Source: Saccharothrix espanaensis DSM 44229 (GTDB lineage Bacteria; Actinomycetota; Actinomycetes; Mycobacteriales; Pseudonocardiaceae). From it: a stretch of DNA of 64,000 nucleotides. Below, in pieces: positions 17,940-27,194 of this stretch. Numbering within the stretch: the first letter of the stretch is position 1; every line of letters begins with the position of its first letter. Location: NCBI RefSeq assembly GCF_000328705.1, contig NC_019673.1, positions 4,588,001-4,652,000 of the forward strand, given 5' to 3'. Both the position numbers and the translations under genes were made by a program. The notes under the pieces were generated by a model. The model was not told where the DNA came from. It saw only the letters and a program-made list of their open reading frames with translations, and made no database searches.

Positions 17940-19319
17940 TCAGGGACGTGCCGCGAGCACGCGGGCCAGGGCGTGCAGGGCCGGGCGGTAGGCGTGTTCG
18001 GCGGGGGTGCCGTAGCCGATGATCAAGCCCTGCGGGGCGGCCGGGTCGCGCTGGTGGTGGTGGTCGCCGAGCCGGCCGAACGCCAGGCCGTGCTCGGCCG
18101 CGGCGGCGGTCGCGGCCTGCTCGTCGGGGTGGTGCACCAGGGCGTGCAGGCCGGCGGACACGCCGTGCGCGGTGTGCTCGCGCAGGCAGTCGACCAGCAG
18201 GTCGCGGCGTCGCCGGTAGCGCAGCCGGGAGGCCCGGATGTGCCGGTCGTAGCCGTGGCCGGTGATCAGGTCGGCCAGGGTGAGCTGGCCCAGCGCCTCG
18301 GTCTGGTGGTCGGCGTGCCGCTTGGCGTCGGCCACCGGGTCCACCAGCCGGGGCGGTAGCACCAGCCAGCCGAGCCGGACGCCGGGACCGAGGGTCTTGG
18401 ACACGCTGCCCGCGTAGACGACGTGGTCGGGCGCGGTGCCCTGGACCGCGCCCACGGGCTGCCGGTCGTAGCGGTACTCGCCGTCGTAGTCGTCCTCGAC
18501 GACGACGGCGCCGGTCGCGCGCGCCCAGGCCACGAGGGCGTGCCTGCGGGCGGGGTGCAGGGTGACGCCGGTCGGGTACTGGTGGGCCGGGGTGACCACG
18601 GCGGCGGCCACGTCCGGCAGCGAGTGCGCGCCGTCGCCGTCGACCGGCAGCGGCACGACTTCGCGTCCAGCGCGGCGCACCACCTCGCGGTGGAAGGCCA
18701 GGCCCGGGTCCTCCATGGCGACCGGCCCGTCCAACACGCCGGCCAGCAGCGACAGGCCCTGCACGTACCCGGCGGTGATCACGATGTGCGCCGGGTCGGC
18801 CTGCACACCCCGGGTGCGCCCGAGGTAGCCGGCCAGCGCGCGGCGCAGCTCGATCCGGCCGCGCGGGTCGGAGTAGCCGTGCGCCTCGGCCGGCGCGGAG
18901 GTCAGGGCGCGGCGGGCGGAGCGCAGCCAGTCGGCGGTCGGGAACGCGGTCACGTCGGGGTTGCCGGGACGCAGGTCGAAGCGCGGCGCGGTGGCGTCGC
19001 GGCCGGGCGTCGGGGCGTTGGTCCGGGGCCGGGTGAGCGCCGCGACCTGGGTTCCCGCGCCGCGCCGCGCGGTCAGGTACCCCTCGGCCACGAGCTGGTC
19101 GTAGGCGGCGGCGACGGTGTTGCGGGCCAGGCCGAGTTCGACGGCCAGCCGGCGGGTGGCGGGCAGCCGGGCGCCGGGCGCGAGGCGCCCGTCCCGGATC
19201 GCGGCGCGCAGCGCGTGCTCCAGCCCGGCGCGCCGGCCGGTGGCCGGGTCCAGCTCCAGGTGGAGGTCGACCCCCGCGCCCGGGTCCGGCGAACGCTCAG
19301 TGGACCAGTCTTGCGGCAC
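17940..19319 (-). CDS. MocR/PdxR-type regulator (GntR HTH + aminotransferase domain)
   Basis: 459 residues from GTG 19319. An N-terminal GntR winged helix (LEHALRAAIRDGRLAPGARLPATRRLAVELGLARNTVAAAYDQL split over about residues 30-75) is fused to a fold-type I aminotransferase domain. The PLP lysine is in AGSVSKTLGPG, with DDYDGEYRYD upstream. MocR proteins sense PLP or amino compounds and often activate the divergent gene, here the AhpD-like gene at 19366. A longer TTG start at 19337 is possible but lies inside the interleaved inverted repeats. Confidence 0.9.
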   Translation of the reverse strand: MPQDWSTERSPDPGAGVDLHLELDPATGRRAGLEHALRAAIRDGRLAPGARLPATRRLAVELGLARNTVAAAYDQLVAEGYLTARRGAGTQVAALTRPRTNAPTPGRDATAPRFDLRPGNPDVTAFPTADWLRSARRALTSAPAEAHGYSDPRGRIELRRALAGYLGRTRGVQADPAHIVITAGYVQGLSLLAGVLDGPVAMEDPGLAFHREVVRRAGREVVPLPVDGDGAHSLPDVAAAVVTPAHQYPTGVTLHPARRHALVAWARATGAVVVEDDYDGEYRYDRQPVGAVQGTAPDHVVYAGSVSKTLGPGVRLGWLVLPPRLVDPVADAKRHADHQTEALGQLTLADLITGHGYDRHIRASRLRYRRRRDLLVDCLREHTAHGVSAGLHALVHHPDEQAATAAAAEHGLAFGRLGDHHHQRDPAAPQGLIIGYGTPAEHAYRPALHALARVLAARP

Positions 19320-19360
19320 GGCATTGGACCCTAGCAAGGAGCCAATGCCGCCCTAGGGTC
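19320..19360. promoter_or_regulatory. Interleaved inverted repeats, divergent MocR control region
   Basis: GGCATTGG (19320-19327) pairs with CCAATGCC (19342-19349), and GACCCTAG (19327-19334) pairs with CTAGGGTC (19353-19360). The second pair contains TAGGGT -10-like boxes on both strands: plus 19354-19359, 6 nt before ATG 19366, and minus 19333-19328, 8 nt before GTG 19319. Regulator and target would both be transcribed as leaderless mRNAs from promoters embedded in the operator. Confidence 0.6.
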
Positions 19361-19365
19361 GGATC

Positions 19366-19806
19366 ATGACGATCCGACTGTCGGTGGCGGACCTGACGCC
19401 GACGACGCTGGAGGCGATGCAGGGCCTCTCCACAGCGTCGAAGAAGAACTCGCTCGACCCGAGGCTCCAGGAACTGGTGAAGGTGCGGGCCTCCCAGGTC
19501 AACGGCTGCGCCTACTGCGTCGACCTGCACACCGGCGAGGCGCGCGCGGCCGGTGAGCAGCAGCAGCGGCTGGACCTGCTGCCGGTGTGGCGGGAGGCGC
19601 CCGGGTTCAGCGACCGGGAACGCGCCGCGCTCGCCCTGGCCGAAGCCGTGACCAAACTGCCCGACGGGGTGCCCGAGGACGTGTGGACCGAGGCGGCCGA
19701 GCGGTTCGAGGAGCAGGAGCTGACCGAACTGCTGTGGGTGATCGCCACCATCAACACCTGGAACCGGATGGTCGCCACCACCCGCGCCTGGCAGGTGTCG
19801 CGGTGA
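19366..19806 (+). CDS. Carboxymuconolactone decarboxylase family / AhpD-like protein
   Basis: 146 residues. Alkylhydroperoxidase AhpD-type helical fold with the redox CxxC site in VNGCAYCVDLHTGEAR, including the downstream histidine, and a SASQVNG-like approach helix (KVRASQVNG). It probably reduces peroxides or acts in a related thiol chemistry. It is divergent from the MocR gene and overlaps the next gene by GTGA, so the two form an operon under likely MocR control. Confidence 0.92.
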   Translation: MTIRLSVADLTPTTLEAMQGLSTASKKNSLDPRLQELVKVRASQVNGCAYCVDLHTGEARAAGEQQQRLDLLPVWREAPGFSDRERAALALAEAVTKLPDGVPEDVWTEAAERFEEQELTELLWVIATINTWNRMVATTRAWQVSR

Positions 19807-20543
19807 GCCGCGCCGCTCTCGCCGCCGCGCTGCGCGCCCTGCACGTGCCGGGCGACCCGGTCGTGCTGCCGAACGTGTGGGACGCGGCGTCCGCGCGGGT
19901 CGTCGCCGCCGCGTTCCCGGCCGTGGCCACGGCCAGCGCCGCGGTCTCGGCGTCGCTGGGCTTCCCGGACGGCGAGGGGCTGCCCGCCGACGAGGCGTTC
20001 GCCGCGGTCGCCCGGGTGGTGCGCGCGGTGGACGTGCCGGTGACCGCCGACGTCGAGCGCGGCTACCGGCTGCCGCCCGCCGAGATCGCGGCGCGGCTGG
20101 CCGACGCGGGCGCGGTCGGCTGCAACCTGGAGGACTCCGACCCGGCCACCTCGGCGCTGCTGCCGCTCGCCGAGCAGGTGGAATTCCTGGGCGCGGTCCG
20201 CGCCGCCGACCCGGACCTGGTGCTCAACGCGCGGGTCGACGTGTTCCTGCGGCCGGATCCGTCGTTCGAGGCCGGCGTGGAGCGCGGGCGCGCCTACCTG
20301 GCGGCCGGCGCGGACTGCGTCTACCCGATCGGGCTGGCCGCGGACCGGGTCGCCGAGTACTGCCGGGCGGTGGCCGGACCGGTCAACCTCGCGCACGTCC
20401 CCGGCGGCCCGACGCCCGCCGGGCTCGGCGCGCTCGGGGTGGCCCGGGTCAGCTTCGGGCCCGGCCTGCACCGCCTGCTCACCGCCCGGCTGGAGGCGCT
20501 GGTGGCGGGCATCCGCGAGGGCGGTTCGCCCTACCGGCCGTGA
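19803..20543 (+). CDS. Isocitrate lyase / PEP mutase family protein
   Basis: 246 residues from GTG 19803 (GTGA overlap). TIM-barrel member of the PEP mutase/isocitrate lyase superfamily: LPNVWDAASARVVAA at the start, TADVERGYR with the metal-binding acidic residues, GCNLEDSD, and LNARVDVFL. The superfamily catalyses C-C or P-C bond formation and cleavage (for example 2-methylisocitrate lyase, oxaloacetase). The KKCGH-type loop of true isocitrate lyase is not visible, so the specific reaction is open. Confidence 0.88.
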   Translation: MSRAALAAALRALHVPGDPVVLPNVWDAASARVVAAAFPAVATASAAVSASLGFPDGEGLPADEAFAAVARVVRAVDVPVTADVERGYRLPPAEIAARLADAGAVGCNLEDSDPATSALLPLAEQVEFLGAVRAADPDLVLNARVDVFLRPDPSFEAGVERGRAYLAAGADCVYPIGLAADRVAEYCRAVAGPVNLAHVPGGPTPAGLGALGVARVSFGPGLHRLLTARLEALVAGIREGGSPYRP

Positions 20544-20546
20544 CCC

Positions 20547-20588
20547 GCGTCGCGGGCGGGGGATATTCGGGGGCCCCGTCCGCGACGC
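20547..20588 (+). terminator. Candidate hairpin after the PEP-mutase-family gene
   Basis: GCGTCGCGG (20547-20555) and CCGCGACGC (20580-20588) are perfect 9-bp arms around a G-rich 24-nt loop. It starts four bases after the stop. A -10-like TATTCT (20594-20599) for hrpA follows directly. Confidence 0.5.
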
Positions 20589-20609
20589 ACCACTATTCTG
20601 ATCGGCAGC

Positions 20610-23600
20610 ATGAACACCACCGCGCACTCCGACCTGCACCGACGCCTGTCCGACCTGATGTCGGGGGACCAGCGGCGGCTGGGCCGTCGGCTCGACGGGG
20701 CGCGCCGGGTCCGCGACGAGCAGGCCCGCGCCGCCGTCCACGCCGAGATCGCCGCCGAGATCGAGCAGGCCGAGCTGCGCGTCGCGCTGCGCCGCGCCGC
20801 CGTGCCCAAGATCACCTACCCGGGCGAGCTGCCGGTCAGCGCGCGCAAGGACGACATCGCCGCGCTGATCCGCGACCACCAGGTGGTGATCGTCGCCGGC
20901 GAGACCGGGTCGGGCAAGACCACCCAGATCCCCAAGATCTGCCTGGAGCTCGGCCGGGGCGTGCTCGGCCAGATCGGCCACACCCAGCCGCGCCGGCTGG
21001 CCGCCCGCACGGTGGCCGAGCGGGTCGCCCAGGAGCTGGGCACCCAGCTGGGCCAGGCGGTGGGCTACAAGGTCCGGTTCACCGACCAGTCCGGCGACGA
21101 GACGCTGGTCAAGCTGATGACCGACGGCATCCTGCTGGCCGAGATCCAGACCGACCGGACGCTGTCGCGCTACGACACGATCATCATCGACGAGGCGCAC
21201 GAGCGCAGCCTCAACGTCGACTTCCTGCTCGGCTACCTCAAGCAGCTGCTGCCCCGCCGGCCCGACCTCAAGGTCGTCATCACCTCCGCCACGATCGACC
21301 CGGAGCGGTTCTCCCGGCACTTCGCCGACGCCCCGATCATCGAGGTGTCCGGCCGCACCTACCCGGTCGAGGTGCGCTACCGGCCGGTCGTGGACCCCGA
21401 CGACCCCGACGCCGACCCGGACCGCGACCAGACCCAGGCGGTGTGCGACGCGGTCCGCGAACTCCAGGCCGAGGGCCCCGGCGACGTGCTGGTGTTCCTC
21501 TCCGGCGAGCGGGAGATCCGCGACACCGCCGACGCGCTGGCCGCGCTGGGCCTGCCCCACACCGAGATCCTGCCGCTGTACGCGCGGCTGTCCTTCGGCG
21601 AGCAGCACAAGGTGTTCCAGTCGCACCGCGGCCGCCGGGTGGTGCTGGCCACCAACGTCGCCGAGACGTCGCTGACCGTGCCCGGCATCAAGTACGTGGT
21701 CGACCCGGGCACCGCCCGGATCTCCCGCTACAGCAACCGGCTCAAGGTGCAGCGGCTGCCCATCGAGCCGATCTCGCAGGCGTCGGCCAACCAGCGCAAG
21801 GGCCGCTGCGGCCGGGTCTCGGCGGGCATCTGCGTGCGGCTCTACAGCGAGGACTCCTTCGACGCCCGCCCCGAGTTCACCGACCCGGAGATCCTGCGCA
21901 CCAACCTCGCGTCGGTGATCCTGCAGATGACCGCGATCGGCTTGGGCGACATCGCCGCGTTCCCGTTCATCGACCCGCCCGAGGCGCGCAACATCAACGA
22001 CGGCGTGCAGCTGCTCCACGAGCTGGGCGCGATCGTGCCCGCCGAGCAGAAGCTCACCCCGCTGGGCCGCAAGCTCGCCCAGCTCCCGGTCGACCCGCGG
22101 CTGGCCCGGATGGTGATCGAGGCCGACCGCAACGGGTGCGTGCGCGAGGTGATGGTGATCGCCTCCGCGCTGTCCATCCAGGACCCGCGCGAACGCCCGT
22201 CGGACAAGCAGCAGGCCGCCGACGAGCAGCACAACCGGTTCAAGGACCCGGACTCGGACTTCGTCGCCTACCTCAACCTGTGGCAGTACCTGCGCGAGCA
22301 GCAGAAGGCGCTGTCGTCCAACCAGTTCCGCAGGCTGTGCCGCGCCGAGTTCCTCAACTACCTGCGGGTCCGCGAGTGGCAGGACATCTACTCCCAGCTC
22401 CGGCAGGTCGCCAAGACCCTCGGCGTGCACGTCAACGAGCAGCCGGCCGAGCCGCGCGCGGTGCACCTGTCGCTGCTGTCCGGGCTGCTGTCGCACATCG
22501 GGCTCAAGGACGTGGTCAAGCGCGACCCGGGCAAGCGCCAGTCCTCGGAGTACCTCGGCGCGCGCAACGCCAAGTTCGCGATCTTCCCCGGCTCGGCGCT
22601 GTTCCGGAAGCCGCCGCAGTGGGTGATGGCCGCCGAACTGGTCGAGACCTCCCGGCTGTGGGGCCGGATCGTCGCCCGGATCGAACCGGAGTGGGCCGAG
22701 GGCCTCGCCGAGCACCTGGTCAAGCGCAGCTACAGCGAACCGCACTGGGAAGCCAAGCGCGGCGCGGTGATGGCCATGGAGAAGGTGACGCTCTACGGCG
22801 TGCCGATCGTCGGCGCGCGCAAGGTGAACTACGGGCAGATCGACCCGGGCCTGTGCCGCGAGCTGTTCATCCGGCACGCCCTGGTGCAGGGCGAGTGGAC
22901 CACCCACCACAAGTTCTTCCACCACAACCGGGCGCTGCTCGACGAGGTCGCCGAGCTGGAGAACCGGGCGCGCCGCCGGGACATCGTGGTCGACGACGAC
23001 ACCCTCTACGAGTTCTACGACCAGCGGGTCGGCGAGGACGTGGTGTCCGCCCGGCACTTCGACACCTGGTGGAAGAAGACCCGGCACACCCAGCCCGACC
23101 TGCTCACCTTCGACAAGCAGATGCTGGTCAACGACCGGGCCCAGGTCACCCCCGAGGCCTACCCCGACGAGCTGACCCGGGGCGGCGTCGCGCTGCCGCT
23201 GACCTACCGGTTCGAGCCCGGCACCGCCGTCGACGGCGTCACCGTCCGGCTGCCGCTGCCCGCCCTGACCACCGTGCCCGACGACGCCCTGTCCTGGCAG
23301 GTGCCGGGGTTGCGCACGGAACTGGTCGTGGCGCTGATCCGGTCGCTGCCCAAACCGGTGCGGCGCAACTTCGTGCCGGTGCCCGACGTGGCCGCCGCCG
23401 CGCTGTCGCGCATCGACGCCGACGAGCCGCTGCTGCCCGCCCTGGAACGGGAGCTGCGCGCGCTGACCGGCGTGGTCGTGCCCCGCGAGGAGTGGCAGCT
23501 CGACCAGGTGCCCGAGCACCTCAAGCTCACCTTCCAGGTGGTGGACGAGAACAACCGGGAACTCGCCCAGGGCAAGGACCTCGCCGCGCTCAAGCAGCAG

Positions 23601-24512
23601 CTGCGCGGGCAGCTCCGGGAGACCCTGGCCGCCGCCGCGTCGAACCTGACCCGCACCGGGCTGACCACGTGGGACCTCGACGAGCTGCCCAAGACCGTGC
23701 AGCGGCGGCAGTCCGGGATCGTCGTCACCGCCTACCCGGCGCTGGTCGACAAGGGCGACAGCGTCGCGGTGGAGATCCTCGACACGCCCGGTCGGCAGGC
23801 CGCCGCGATGCGCCGGGGCACCCGCCGGCTGCTGCTGCTCGCCGTCCCCTCGCCGGTCAAGCTGCTCCAGCGCGGCCTGACCAACGCCGAGAAGCTCACC
23901 CTCACCCGCAACCCGCACGGCGGTGTCGCCGCGCTGCTCGCGGACTGCATCAGCGCCGCCGTCGATCACCTGGTCACCTCGGCCGGCGGGCCCGCGTGGA
24001 ACGCCAAGGGCTTCACCCGGCTCACCGAGTACGTCCGCAAGTACCTGGGGGAGACGGTCTTCGACGTCGTCCGCGAGGTCCGCAACGTGCTCGACGCCGC
24101 CCAGGAGGTCGAACTGCGCCTGGCCGGGGTCAAGGGCGCGGTCTACGACGAGTCCGTCGCCGACGTCCGCGCCCAGCTCAAGGGCCTGGTGCACAACGGT
24201 TTCGTCACCGAGGCGGGCGCGGCCCGACTGTCCGACCTGCACCGCTACCTGCAGGGCATCGCCCGGCGGCTGGAGAAGCTGCCCGAGAACGTGCGCCGCG
24301 ACCAGGACTGGATGGACCGCGTCCACCAGGTCCACGCCGAGTACCGCGACCTCAAGGCCCGGCTGCCCGCCGACGAGCCGCACCCCGAGCTCGACGAGGT
24401 CCGGTGGATGATCGAGGAGCTCCGGCTGAGCTACTTCGCCCAGACCATCCCCACCCGCTACACGGTGTCCGACAAGCGGGTGTTCAAGGCGCTCGACGCG
24501 GTGCCCCGCTAG
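20610..24512 (+). CDS. hrpA: ATP-dependent RNA helicase HrpA
   Basis: 1300 residues, the usual full length of HrpA. DEAH-box motor with GETGSGKT at residues 97-104, then IIDEAHERS, SAT, TNVAETSLT and the motif VI variant QRKGRCGRVS, followed by the HA2/OB-fold regions and the long DUF3418 C-terminal domain (for example WKKTRHTQPDLLTFDKQML). HrpA acts on mRNA and, in E. coli, rescues stalled ribosomes. Monocistronic; its stop overlaps the convergent GNAT stop by a few bases. Confidence 0.97.
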   Translation: MNTTAHSDLHRRLSDLMSGDQRRLGRRLDGARRVRDEQARAAVHAEIAAEIEQAELRVALRRAAVPKITYPGELPVSARKDDIAALIRDHQVVIVAGETGSGKTTQIPKICLELGRGVLGQIGHTQPRRLAARTVAERVAQELGTQLGQAVGYKVRFTDQSGDETLVKLMTDGILLAEIQTDRTLSRYDTIIIDEAHERSLNVDFLLGYLKQLLPRRPDLKVVITSATIDPERFSRHFADAPIIEVSGRTYPVEVRYRPVVDPDDPDADPDRDQTQAVCDAVRELQAEGPGDVLVFLSGEREIRDTADALAALGLPHTEILPLYARLSFGEQHKVFQSHRGRRVVLATNVAETSLTVPGIKYVVDPGTARISRYSNRLKVQRLPIEPISQASANQRKGRCGRVSAGICVRLYSEDSFDARPEFTDPEILRTNLASVILQMTAIGLGDIAAFPFIDPPEARNINDGVQLLHELGAIVPAEQKLTPLGRKLAQLPVDPRLARMVIEADRNGCVREVMVIASALSIQDPRERPSDKQQAADEQHNRFKDPDSDFVAYLNLWQYLREQQKALSSNQFRRLCRAEFLNYLRVREWQDIYSQLRQVAKTLGVHVNEQPAEPRAVHLSLLSGLLSHIGLKDVVKRDPGKRQSSEYLGARNAKFAIFPGSALFRKPPQWVMAAELVETSRLWGRIVARIEPEWAEGLAEHLVKRSYSEPHWEAKRGAVMAMEKVTLYGVPIVGARKVNYGQIDPGLCRELFIRHALVQGEWTTHHKFFHHNRALLDEVAELENRARRRDIVVDDDTLYEFYDQRVGEDVVSARHFDTWWKKTRHTQPDLLTFDKQMLVNDRAQVTPEAYPDELTRGGVALPLTYRFEPGTAVDGVTVRLPLPALTTVPDDALSWQVPGLRTELVVALIRSLPKPVRRNFVPVPDVAAAALSRIDADEPLLPALERELRALTGVVVPREEWQLDQVPEHLKLTFQVVDENNRELAQGKDLAALKQQLRGQLRETLAAAASNLTRTGLTTWDLDELPKTVQRRQSGIVVTAYPALVDKGDSVAVEILDTPGRQAAAMRRGTRRLLLLAVPSPVKLLQRGLTNAEKLTLTRNPHGGVAALLADCISAAVDHLVTSAGGPAWNAKGFTRLTEYVRKYLGETVFDVVREVRNVLDAAQEVELRLAGVKGAVYDESVADVRAQLKGLVHNGFVTEAGAARLSDLHRYLQGIARRLEKLPENVRRDQDWMDRVHQVHAEYRDLKARLPADEPHPELDEVRWMIEELRLSYFAQTIPTRYTVSDKRVFKALDAVPR

Positions 24513-25072
24513 TGCTCCCACGCGGCCCGGGTGATCGCGTACTCGACCTCGCCGTGCTCCGCGCCGGGCACGGGCTCGTCGTCGTGCCCGGCGGAGGCGA
24601 ACGCGCGCGTGAACGTGAGCCCCACGGCGGACATCGTCGCGCGTGACGCGGCGTTGACCGCCAGGGTCTGCCCGAAGATCCGGTCCAACCCCACCTCGGC
24701 GAAGCCGTAGCGGACCAGTTCGCGCGCGCCCTCGCCCGCGAACCCGCGCCGCCACCTCGCCCGCAGCACCCGGAAGCCGAGATCGGCCTCGCCCGCGACG
24801 ACGGGCTGGTCCGGCCCGTGCGGCGGCCGCAGCAGCCACCAGCCGACGAACCCGTCCTCGGCGAACCCCACCCAGTAGCCCAGGCCGGGCAGCTCATCGG
24901 CGGCGGCCAGCCGCCGCCGATGAGCTGCCCGCGCCTCGGCGCGCGACAGCGCCCGTCCGGTGAGGTGGCGCATCACCTCGGGATCGGCGTCCAGCCCGAC
25001 CTCCAGGTCGAGGTGCTCCTCGGCCAGCGGAACGAGGGTGAGCCGCGCCGTGCGCAAGGTGGGTTGACCCAT
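24509..25072 (-). CDS. GNAT N-acetyltransferase (RimJ/RimL type)
   Basis: 187 residues. N-terminal TLRTARLTLVPLAEEHLDLE, acetyl-CoA loop region RVLRARWRRGFAGEGARELVRYGF and the late LAVNAASRATMSAVGLTFTR are typical of the RimJ/RimL-like branch that acetylates protein N-termini or small amines. The substrate is unknown. Residues around HRRRLAAADELPG are encoded by an extraordinary 22-bp-arm inverted repeat at 24886-24931. The stop overlaps that of hrpA. Confidence 0.9.
   Translation of the reverse strand: MGQPTLRTARLTLVPLAEEHLDLEVGLDADPEVMRHLTGRALSRAEARAAHRRRLAAADELPGLGYWVGFAEDGFVGWWLLRPPHGPDQPVVAGEADLGFRVLRARWRRGFAGEGARELVRYGFAEVGLDRIFGQTLAVNAASRATMSAVGLTFTRAFASAGHDDEPVPGAEHGEVEYAITRAAWEH
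24886..24931. repeat. Perfect 22-bp inverted repeat inside the GNAT gene
   Basis: Arms 24886-24907 and 24910-24931 are exact reverse complements separated by two bases (CA). The left arm begins CGGGCAGCTCATCGG and both arms have a GCCGCC-type core. The repeat is in frame within the coding region. It could form a cruciform or a very stable mRNA hairpin. Confidence 0.9.
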
Positions 25073-25126
25073 GACTCCGATCGTCGCAGCGCGCGCAACC
25101 GGATTACTCCCGCGCCGGGGCCGCCG

Positions 25127-26578
25127 CTACCTCGGTGCCCGGAAGCCGCCGATCCGCTGTTCGAGCAGTTCGGCCAGCCGCAGCGGCGTGCGGTCCTCGA
25201 ACATCGGACCGACGAGCTGCACCCCCACCGGCAGGCCGTCGGGGGACAGGCCCGCCGGGACGGCGGTGGCGGGCAGGCCGGGCATGGTGGCCAGACCGGC
25301 CCAGACGAGCTGGTCGAAGAACGGGTGCCCGACGCCGTCGATGTCGACCCGGCGGCCCAGCAGGTCGGGGTCGTGGTCGTGCGGGAACGCCGGAGTCGGC
25401 GTGATCGGGCACACGACGGCGTCGAACTCGGCGAAGAACCGCCGCCAGCCGTGCCGGTGGAGCTCGCGGCGGTTGTTCGCCTCCATCCAGTCGCGGTGGC
25501 TGAACACCATCCCGCGCAGCCGCGCCGCGTCCAGCCCCTGGTCGTCCGCGCCCAGGCCGGCGGCGAGGGCGCGCAGCTGGTCGTACTCCTGGACGGGGAA
25601 ACGTGCGACGGAGCCCGAGAACAGCAACTGCGTGTAGAGCGTCGCGGCTTCGGCCAGGTCGGGCAGCAGCGGGCTGTGCCGTTCGACGCGGGCACCGCCG
25701 TCGACGAGCGCGTCCGCCACCCGGTTCACGCCCGCCCGCACAGCGGACCCGGTCGGCAGGAACGGGTGCTCGTCGAGGACCAGGACCCGGAAGTCGCTCA
25801 GCCGCTCGTGGCGCGCGGGCGGCAGGGCCAACGCGTAGGCCACGCCGAGCGTGAGCGGGTCCGGCCCGGCCATCACGTCGAGCAGCAGCGCGAGGTCGCG
25901 GGCGGTGCGCGCCATCGGACCGGCGACGGCGAGGTCCAGCTCGACCGGCAGCGCCGGCCCGGGAGGCGGGACCATGCCGCGGCTCGCCACCAGCCCGAGC
26001 GTCGGCTTGTGCGCGTAGACACCGCAGAAATGCGCCGGCGTGCGCAATGAGCCGCCGATATCGGTACCGAGCGACAACGCGCCGAATCCCGCCGCCAAGG
26101 CCGCCGCCGACCCGCCGGAAGACCCGCCCGGCGTACGACCGTGGTCCCACGGATTGTTGGTGGTGCCGTAGATCTCGTTGAAACTCTGCAGATCCTGCAA
26201 CCCCAAAGGCACATTGGTCTTGCCGAGCACCACCGCCCCGGCGGCCTTGACCCTCGACACCTGCACCGCGTCCTCGGCCGGCACGTGGTCGCGGTGCGCC
26301 GGCATACCCCAGGTCGTGGGCAGCCCGGCCAGGTCGTAGGACTCCTTGACCGTCACCGGAACACCCAGCAGCGGTCGATCCTCACCGCGCGCACGCGCCT
26401 GGTCGGCACGGCGCGCGGCGGCCCGCGCCCGGTCGAAGTCCGGTACGCAGATGGCGTTGATCGCCTTGTCGTCCCGCTCGATACGGTCAATCGCCTGATC
26501 GGTCAGCTCCACCGACGACACGTCACCGGCGCGCATGGCGGCCACGAGTTCTTCTGCCGTCGCAAGATTCCACTCCAT
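25127..26578 (-). CDS. Amidase (amidase signature family)
   Basis: 483 residues from ATG 26578. Ser-Ser-Lys catalytic triad: Lys in VTVKESYDL, and the glycine/serine-rich PGGSSGGSAAALAAG with the nucleophile region GTDIGGSLRTPAHFCG. It hydrolyses amide bonds of small molecules or esters. The long frame to 26629 adds an unlikely hydrophobic leader, so I take the MEWNLATAEELV start. Single gene; substrate unknown. Confidence 0.95.
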   Translation of the reverse strand: MEWNLATAEELVAAMRAGDVSSVELTDQAIDRIERDDKAINAICVPDFDRARAAARRADQARARGEDRPLLGVPVTVKESYDLAGLPTTWGMPAHRDHVPAEDAVQVSRVKAAGAVVLGKTNVPLGLQDLQSFNEIYGTTNNPWDHGRTPGGSSGGSAAALAAGFGALSLGTDIGGSLRTPAHFCGVYAHKPTLGLVASRGMVPPPGPALPVELDLAVAGPMARTARDLALLLDVMAGPDPLTLGVAYALALPPARHERLSDFRVLVLDEHPFLPTGSAVRAGVNRVADALVDGGARVERHSPLLPDLAEAATLYTQLLFSGSVARFPVQEYDQLRALAAGLGADDQGLDAARLRGMVFSHRDWMEANNRRELHRHGWRRFFAEFDAVVCPITPTPAFPHDHDPDLLGRRVDIDGVGHPFFDQLVWAGLATMPGLPATAVPAGLSPDGLPVGVQLVGPMFEDRTPLRLAELLEQRIGGFRAPR

Positions 26579-26681
26579 GAATCCGACCGTATAGGCGGTT
26601 GGAGCGAGCCATAAAATGCCGATTCGCACAACGGGGTGGCGCTGCGGAAAGCCGACTGCCGGCGGTGGCCTCGGGCAGGTG

Positions 26682-27167
26682 CTACTCGAACCGCTCCAGC
26701 AGGGTGCGCAGCGCGCCCGCCACCGCTTCCTGCGTCGGCGGGTCCAGCGGCTCCAGCAACGTCGCGCAGCGCGCCATGTGGGCGGCCAGCATCGAGTCGA
26801 CCCGTTCCCGGCCCTGGTCGGTCAGCCGGATCCGCACCACCCGGCGGTCGGCCCGGTCCGGCACCCGCAGCACCAGCCCCTTGGCCGCCATCCGGTCGAT
26901 GCGGTTGGTGATCGCGCCGGCGGTGACCAGCGCGGCGTTGAGGAACGCGCCGGCGGTCAACCCGTCCGCCGCGCCCGCCCGCCGCAACGTCGTGAGCACC
27001 TCGAACTCACCCGGTTCCAGGTCGAAGTGCGCCAGGAACTCCTTCATCTCCCGCTCCACCAGCCGGGACAGCCGGGCCACCCGCCCCAGCACGGCCATCG
27101 GCGACGTGTCCACGTCCGGCCGTTCCACCCGCCACTGCGCCAACACCAGATCGACCGCGTCGCCCAC
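26682..27167 (-). CDS. MarR family transcriptional regulator
   Basis: 161 residues from GTG 27167, chosen for the strong GGGGAGGGG Shine-Dalgarno 7 nt upstream and because homologues begin near VDLVLAQWRVERPD. Winged helix with FEVLTTLRRAG, AITNRIDRMAAKGLVLR and the DRRVVRIRLTDQG wing. Two palindromes at 27195-27240 lie directly upstream and are likely autoregulatory operators. No partner gene is divergent from it, so its other targets are unclear; the amidase lies downstream on the same strand. Confidence 0.9.
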   Translation of the reverse strand: MGDAVDLVLAQWRVERPDVDTSPMAVLGRVARLSRLVEREMKEFLAHFDLEPGEFEVLTTLRRAGAADGLTAGAFLNAALVTAGAITNRIDRMAAKGLVLRVPDRADRRVVRIRLTDQGRERVDSMLAAHMARCATLLEPLDPPTQEAVAGALRTLLERFE

Positions 27168-27194
27168 CGCGAAACCCCTCCCCGTGGCCTCAAG

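Noticed and set aside
19512..24839. 1775-codon open frame on the minus strand antisense to hrpA
   Set aside because: Low-complexity residue content rich in Gly, Val, Leu, Gln and His and no domain. The plus strand carries an unmistakable full-length HrpA. It is a by-product of high GC3.
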